Shown piece after piece: positions 29,240 through 32,571 of a DNA stretch of 32,571 bases. The notes below the pieces were generated by a model. The model ran no database searches. It had not been told where the DNA came from and saw nothing but the letters and a program-made list of their open reading frames with translations. The first letter of the stretch is position 1; each line of letters opens with the position of its first letter. Origin of the DNA: Planctomycetota bacterium (GTDB taxonomy: Bacteria; Planctomycetota; Brocadiia; JAJRTI01); the NCBI GenBank assembly GCA_024278415.1, contig JAJRTI010000647.1:1-32571 (forward strand). Direction: 5' to 3'. Both the position numbers and the translations under genes were made by a program.

Positions 29240-30610
29240 GTGGCCAAGGACGTGAGCCCAGCCGATTCGGAACAGGCGCCTCAGCACCGGCTCTGGGGCT
29301 TCGCCGCGCGCGACGAGGCCATTGCGGCCGCGTTGACGGCTGCGCTCGAGGACGAGGACGTGCCGGTCGCCGTCTGCGCCATGCGGTGCCTGTGCCGTGT
29401 CGAGCCCGCGCGGGCGCGGCAGTTCATGGCCAAGTCGAGCACGCGACACCGCATCATGACGGCCGGCTACAAGGCTGATGCAATCTCGACGTTCATGAAC
29501 GAGATCGCAGAGGCCGAAACGCGGGCTACCCGGGAGGTCAAGTTCGCCCCCTGGCGCTTCGAGTGTGTCGACGAGTACGACGAGACCGAATACGACGGCT
29601 ACGGTGATCGCGCAGAACTGACGCCCGTGCTGCTGTCCGTGTTGGATGGACGGTTGGCTGCGGAGGATCTCGGCCTGACACGGGTCCAGGCGATCGAGGC
29701 CTTGGGCCATACCGGGCACCCAGCGGCGGTCAAGCCGCTGCTCAGACAGATCCAGACGCAGCCCGAGCCGGTCCAAGCCGCGGCGCTGCGCGCGATTGGC
29801 GATCTTGGCAACTGCTCAGCGCAGGCCGCGCTGGAGGCCATGGCGCCCGCACTGCCAGAGCAGATCCACTCATCGATCCAGTACGCACGCGACTCTCTAG
29901 CCCGCGCGCGGACGTACGCCGAGCATGCGGCCGAAACGCTGTCCAATGCCGCGCGCGTGGACCGCCGGCCGGTCGAGGCCGCGGACACCATTGCGCGGCT
30001 GACAGCGACCGGCTACCCCGAAGCCGTGGACTGCGCCCGGCCGCTCATGCGCCATGCGGCCGCCGAGGTGCGCCTGGCGGCCGTGCAGGCCTTGGGCCGC
30101 ATGCGCGCGCGGCGATCCTGCCGGGCCTTGTTGCGTCTGGCCGCGGAAGAGGACCAGCCGCTCGAACTTCGCGTGGCCGCGATCCGAGCCGCCGGCAAGA
30201 CCCGGCGCAAGCAGGACGCGGCTGATGTGGGCCAATTCCTGGCAAGCCGGGAGGAGCCCCTGCGCGCGGCCGCGGTGAAGGCCATGGGCAACCTGCAAGG
30301 CAAGCGCTCCGTCCGCGCACTTGTCAAGGGAGCCATGGCCAACACGTTCAAGCTTCACGCGCCTGAGAACGCACACCTGCCGGCAAAAGCCATGACGAAG
30401 ATCGGCGATCGCTACGCCATCAGCATCGCCGAAAGCGTTTTGGCCTCGGCGAGGCCAGAGACGCGCGCTCGCGCCGCGGAGCTGCTCGGCTATGTGATCG
30501 GGCCCCACGCGGTCGAGGCGCTTCTGGGCACGTGCCGCGACCGGCACCCCGCCGTGCGTAAGGCCGCGTTGAGGTCTCTCACGGAGCAGACGACGTACCG
30601 ACTGGTCTAG
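29240..30610 (+). CDS. HEAT-repeat protein
   Basis: The GTG start at 29240 has TGAGGT 9 nt upstream, within the E1 beta stop region. The 456-aa protein has at least six HEAT/PBS-lyase-type repeats. They include TRVQAIEALGHTGHPAAVKPLL (from about residue 147), VQAAALRAIGDLGN, VRLAAVQALGRMRARRS, LRVAAIRAAGKTRRKQD, LRAAAVKAMGNLQGKRS and TRARAAELLGYVIGPHA. The N-terminal 140 residues hold a Tyr/Glu/Asp-rich segment (VDEYDETEYDGYGD) not typical of HEAT. These superhelices mediate protein binding; no enzymatic domain is seen. It is 12 nt after the E1 beta stop, so probably in the same operon. The partner is unknown. Confidence 0.75.
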   Translation: MAKDVSPADSEQAPQHRLWGFAARDEAIAAALTAALEDEDVPVAVCAMRCLCRVEPARARQFMAKSSTRHRIMTAGYKADAISTFMNEIAEAETRATREVKFAPWRFECVDEYDETEYDGYGDRAELTPVLLSVLDGRLAAEDLGLTRVQAIEALGHTGHPAAVKPLLRQIQTQPEPVQAAALRAIGDLGNCSAQAALEAMAPALPEQIHSSIQYARDSLARARTYAEHAAETLSNAARVDRRPVEAADTIARLTATGYPEAVDCARPLMRHAAAEVRLAAVQALGRMRARRSCRALLRLAAEEDQPLELRVAAIRAAGKTRRKQDAADVGQFLASREEPLRAAAVKAMGNLQGKRSVRALVKGAMANTFKLHAPENAHLPAKAMTKIGDRYAISIAESVLASARPETRARAAELLGYVIGPHAVEALLGTCRDRHPAVRKAALRSLTEQTTYRLV

Positions 30611-30654
30611 TGCTGCCCGCCGCCGCACAACGGAGACAACCGAGCCTCCCTCTC

Positions 30655-31506
30655 ATGCCCGAATACTCCATCGTCATCCTCTGCCACAACAAGTCCGACT
30701 ACACGCGCAAGTGCCTCGAGAGCATCCTCACGAGCGTGGGCGCGGACCTGGAGCTGATCGTCGTCGACAACGGATCGACTGACGACACGCCGGACATGTT
30801 GAAGCAGATGCAGAGCGAATACGATAGGAAGGGCTGGGCGTTCGAGATCATCACCAACGGCCGCAACGTCGGCTGCTGCACCGGACGCAACCAAGGCATC
30901 GACGCGGCCACGGGCCAGTACCTCGTGTTCCTCGACAACGACATCATGGTCAAGGATGCCGACTGGCTCACGAAGATGCGCAGCGTGCTGGAGCAAGATC
31001 CGAGCTACAAGATGGTCGGCCCCAAGATCATCTACCCCTTCGAGCCTTACTGGATTCAGTGCGCCGGCGTTGGTATCTCCAAGAACGGCCGCGTGCAGTT
31101 CCGCGGCCGCGGCTCGGACCGCACCACGCCGCGCTTCAACGAGCAGATCGAGGTCCAGTGCCTCATCAGCGCCGCGGTCATGATGGAAAGGGCCATGGTG
31201 GACGAGATCGGAGGATTTGACGAATGGTTCAACCCCATCGAATTCGAGGACTTCGACCTCTGCTACCGAGCGCGAGAGAAGGGGTATAGGGCCATCTACA
31301 CCCCAGACGTGGAGATCTACCACTGGGAGAGCATCACGTCTGAAGGCACGGCTGCGTTGCCCAACACGTACCTCATTGTCAAGAACGGTCTGAAGTTCAA
31401 AGAACGCTGGCGCCACATGTTCGAGAACGAAGATGGGCCAGCCGACGCGGACTGCAAGTGGCAGAAAATCGAGATGCCGTCGCTTGAAGGCAAGCGAGTG
31501 AGGTGA
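30655..31506 (+). CDS. Glycosyltransferase family 2
   Basis: The 283-aa GT-A fold enzyme starts at ATG 30655; an earlier in-frame start at 30610 would add 15 residues that do not match the family. Markers are YSIVILCHNK, VVDNGSTDDT (37-45), NGRNVGCCTGRNQGI, the DxD-like metal motif LDNDIMV (94-96), GPKIIYPF and EFEDFDLCYRAREKGY (acceptor site, ED motif). It lacks a membrane helix and is probably cytosolic. It transfers a sugar from a nucleotide donor onto a growing glycan. The donor and acceptor are unknown. It sits 44 bp after the HEAT-repeat gene and could use a sugar from the nucleotide-sugar genes upstream; this is inference. Confidence 0.85.
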   Translation: MPEYSIVILCHNKSDYTRKCLESILTSVGADLELIVVDNGSTDDTPDMLKQMQSEYDRKGWAFEIITNGRNVGCCTGRNQGIDAATGQYLVFLDNDIMVKDADWLTKMRSVLEQDPSYKMVGPKIIYPFEPYWIQCAGVGISKNGRVQFRGRGSDRTTPRFNEQIEVQCLISAAVMMERAMVDEIGGFDEWFNPIEFEDFDLCYRAREKGYRAIYTPDVEIYHWESITSEGTAALPNTYLIVKNGLKFKERWRHMFENEDGPADADCKWQKIEMPSLEGKRVR

Positions 31507-31507
31507 G

Positions 31508-31582
31508 ACGTAAAACGTAAAACGTAAGCGCTAACGCGAACCATTGACGCCCTCCCCTCCCCTTACGTTTCACGTTTTACGC
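31508..31582. repeat. Palindromic arrangement of ACGTAAA heptamers
   Basis: Three tandem heptamers, ACGTAAA ACGTAAA ACGTAAG (31508-31528), are matched by their inverted counterparts at 31562-31582 (19 of 21 positions), with a 33-nt loop. They lie in the 159-bp gap between the GT2 gene and the acyl carrier protein gene. They could form a 21-bp stem hairpin or a set of regulator sites. There is no T tract. Confidence 0.6.
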
Positions 31583-31665
31583 TTTATCCTCCCTGCACGC
31601 CCGGCGCCTGCCGCGCACCCATGTGAACACGCTCTATCAACCATCCGTTCAACACCGGAGCCCCT

Positions 31666-31917
31666 ATGTCCGACGAGAGAATTGAAGACAAACTGAAGGA
31701 ACTCATTGTCGAACGCCTCTTCCTTAAGATCGAACCGGGCGACATCGGCGACGAAGACAGCCTCACCGACGACCACGGCATCGACTCGGTACAATTGCTC
31801 GAGATTGTCGTGGGCCTGGAGGAAGAGTTCGGCATCTCGTTCGAGGACGAAGATTTCGACATCGAAATCTTCAAGAGCGTCAAATCCATCGCGGACTGCG
31901 TGCGCGAGAAGTCGTAG
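31666..31917 (+). CDS. Acyl carrier protein
   Basis: ATG 31666 has GGAG 5 nt upstream. The 83-aa helical protein has the phosphopantetheine attachment site GIDSVQLLEIV with Ser41, and an acidic C-terminal half (EEEFGISFEDEDFDIEIF). It carries acyl groups as thioesters on the prosthetic arm. The next gene is a hydrolase-fold protein like those of exosortase-associated gene sets, and such sets often include an ACP, so this is probably a dedicated carrier rather than the fatty-acid AcpP. Confidence 0.9.
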   Translation: MSDERIEDKLKELIVERLFLKIEPGDIGDEDSLTDDHGIDSVQLLEIVVGLEEEFGISFEDEDFDIEIFKSVKSIADCVREKS

Positions 31918-31951
31918 AAGCGCCGAATCGCGCGCCGCGCGAGAGCCCCCC

Positions 31952-32571
31952 ATGGAAGAACGCCAACTCACCTTCGAGCTTGACGGCACGCGCCTGTACG
32001 GCATGGCCCACCTCCCGGACCAGCCCAAGGCAGGCGTCGTGTTCTGCCACCCCTTCGCCGAGGAGCGCAAGTCCGGCTACCGCGCGATGGTGCTCGCCGC
32101 GCGCGCATTCTGCGGGGCCGGCTTCGCGGTCCTGCGCTTCGACTACCGCGGCGCCGGCGACAGCGAAGGCGAGTTCCATGAAGCAACCGCATCGACCCGC
32201 GAGGCCGACATCGAGGAGGCGATGAAGCAACTGGCCGATCTGAGCGGCTGCGGCCGCATCGGCCTCCTCGGCCTGCGGCTGGGCTCGCTCTTTGCCGCGC
32301 GCGTGGCCGAGCGGCGCGGCGACGCGCCGTTCCTTGTGCTCTGGGAGCCGGCCACGAACGGCAAAAGCTACTTCATGGCCGACCTGCGCAAGAAGCTCGT
32401 GAAGGAGATGATGACCGCCGGCAAGGGCTCGGTGAAACGTGAGGACATCGTGGAGAGCCTCAAAGACCCCGCCACGGTCATCGACTTCGATGGCTACCTC
32501 GTGAGCGGCGCGATGTACGGCGAACTGGAAGCCATTGACTTGCTCGACCAGCTCGGCGGCCACAAAGGCCC
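31952..32571 (+). CDS. Alpha/beta-hydrolase-fold protein, exosortase-associated hydrolase 2-like (3'-truncated)
   Basis: The gene runs off the right edge; 206 codons are visible. It starts at ATG 31952, 34 nt after the ACP stop. The fold is clear: GVVFCHPFAEERKSGYRAMVLAARAF, GFAVLRFDYRGAGDSEGEF, and the nucleophile elbow at G107-L-R-L-G111. The catalytic Ser of GxSxG is Arg109. The HPFAEE block and the substitution at the elbow match the exosortase system-associated hydrolase 2 group (TIGR03101) as I recall it, found with ACP and acyl-CoA ligase genes in exopolysaccharide/PEP-CTERM loci. A classic serine hydrolase mechanism is therefore unlikely. What follows lies outside the window. Confidence 0.7.
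   Translation, partial: MEERQLTFELDGTRLYGMAHLPDQPKAGVVFCHPFAEERKSGYRAMVLAARAFCGAGFAVLRFDYRGAGDSEGEFHEATASTREADIEEAMKQLADLSGCGRIGLLGLRLGSLFAARVAERRGDAPFLVLWEPATNGKSYFMADLRKKLVKEMMTAGKGSVKREDIVESLKDPATVIDFDGYLVSGAMYGELEAIDLLDQLGGHKG

Noticed and set aside
31508..31582. Possible CRISPR remnant
   Set aside because: The units are 7 bp with no spacers, and the halves are inverted; no cas gene is nearby.

Overview
The window is GC-rich bacterial DNA, dense with genes. It most resembles an uncultured lineage of the PVC superphylum or a neighbour (Planctomycetota, Verrucomicrobiota, Lentisphaerota, Hydrogenedentota). The reasons are family content: DUF1573 proteins, a metallophosphatase joined to a multihaem cytochrome, a PilM/secretin operon with very long TPR/coiled-coil proteins, and large PA14-bearing surface proteins. 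This is inference; no rRNA or other phylogenetic marker is present. Many genes have clear Shine-Dalgarno sites, and several sigma70-type promoters with exact 17- or 18-bp spacers can be read.

Layout. (1) 1-5745: the right end of an IS66-like element abuts a large surface-protein gene that is truncated, carries an in-frame stop and has a frameshift. It is followed by a metallophosphatase-like/tetrahaem cytochrome gene, also frameshifted, and a secreted DUF1573 protein. (2) 5848-10406: a membrane glycosyltransferase (minus strand) and a PLP aminotransferase (plus strand) share two almost completely overlapping divergent promoters; miaA follows. (3) 10433-21536: one long operon with its own promoter and a strong intrinsic terminator. 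It encodes a PilM-PilN fusion, a PilO-like protein, an FN3 protein, a repeat-rich periplasmic protein, a 1235-aa secretin and a small membrane protein. The order resembles the Amuc_1101-1098 pilus-like locus of Akkermansia (from memory, not searched). (4) 21540-25480: a repeat-bearing intergenic region, then a promoter and two genes for a diacetamido-uronic acid nucleotide sugar (a WbpB-WbpD fusion and WbpE), followed by trpF. (5) 25496-26579 (minus): a STAS protein and a PIG-L deacetylase with their own promoter. (6) 26689-31506: an acidic membrane protein, the E1 alpha/beta subunits of a 2-oxoacid dehydrogenase, a HEAT-repeat protein and a GT2 glycosyltransferase. (7) 31508-32571: a palindromic heptamer repeat, an acyl carrier protein and a truncated alpha/beta-hydrolase-fold protein whose nucleophile elbow has Arg in place of Ser.

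The strongest candidate for an undescribed system is region 3. It looks like a trans-envelope apparatus: a cytoplasmic PilM ring, a PilN/PilO-like inner-membrane platform, a secretin, and a large periplasmic protein built from about six copies of a roughly 55-residue module, one copy of which also occurs in the secretin. No pilin, assembly ATPase or prepilin peptidase lies in the window. Regions 2, 4 and 7, with the GT2 gene, suggest envelope or exopolysaccharide synthesis nearby.
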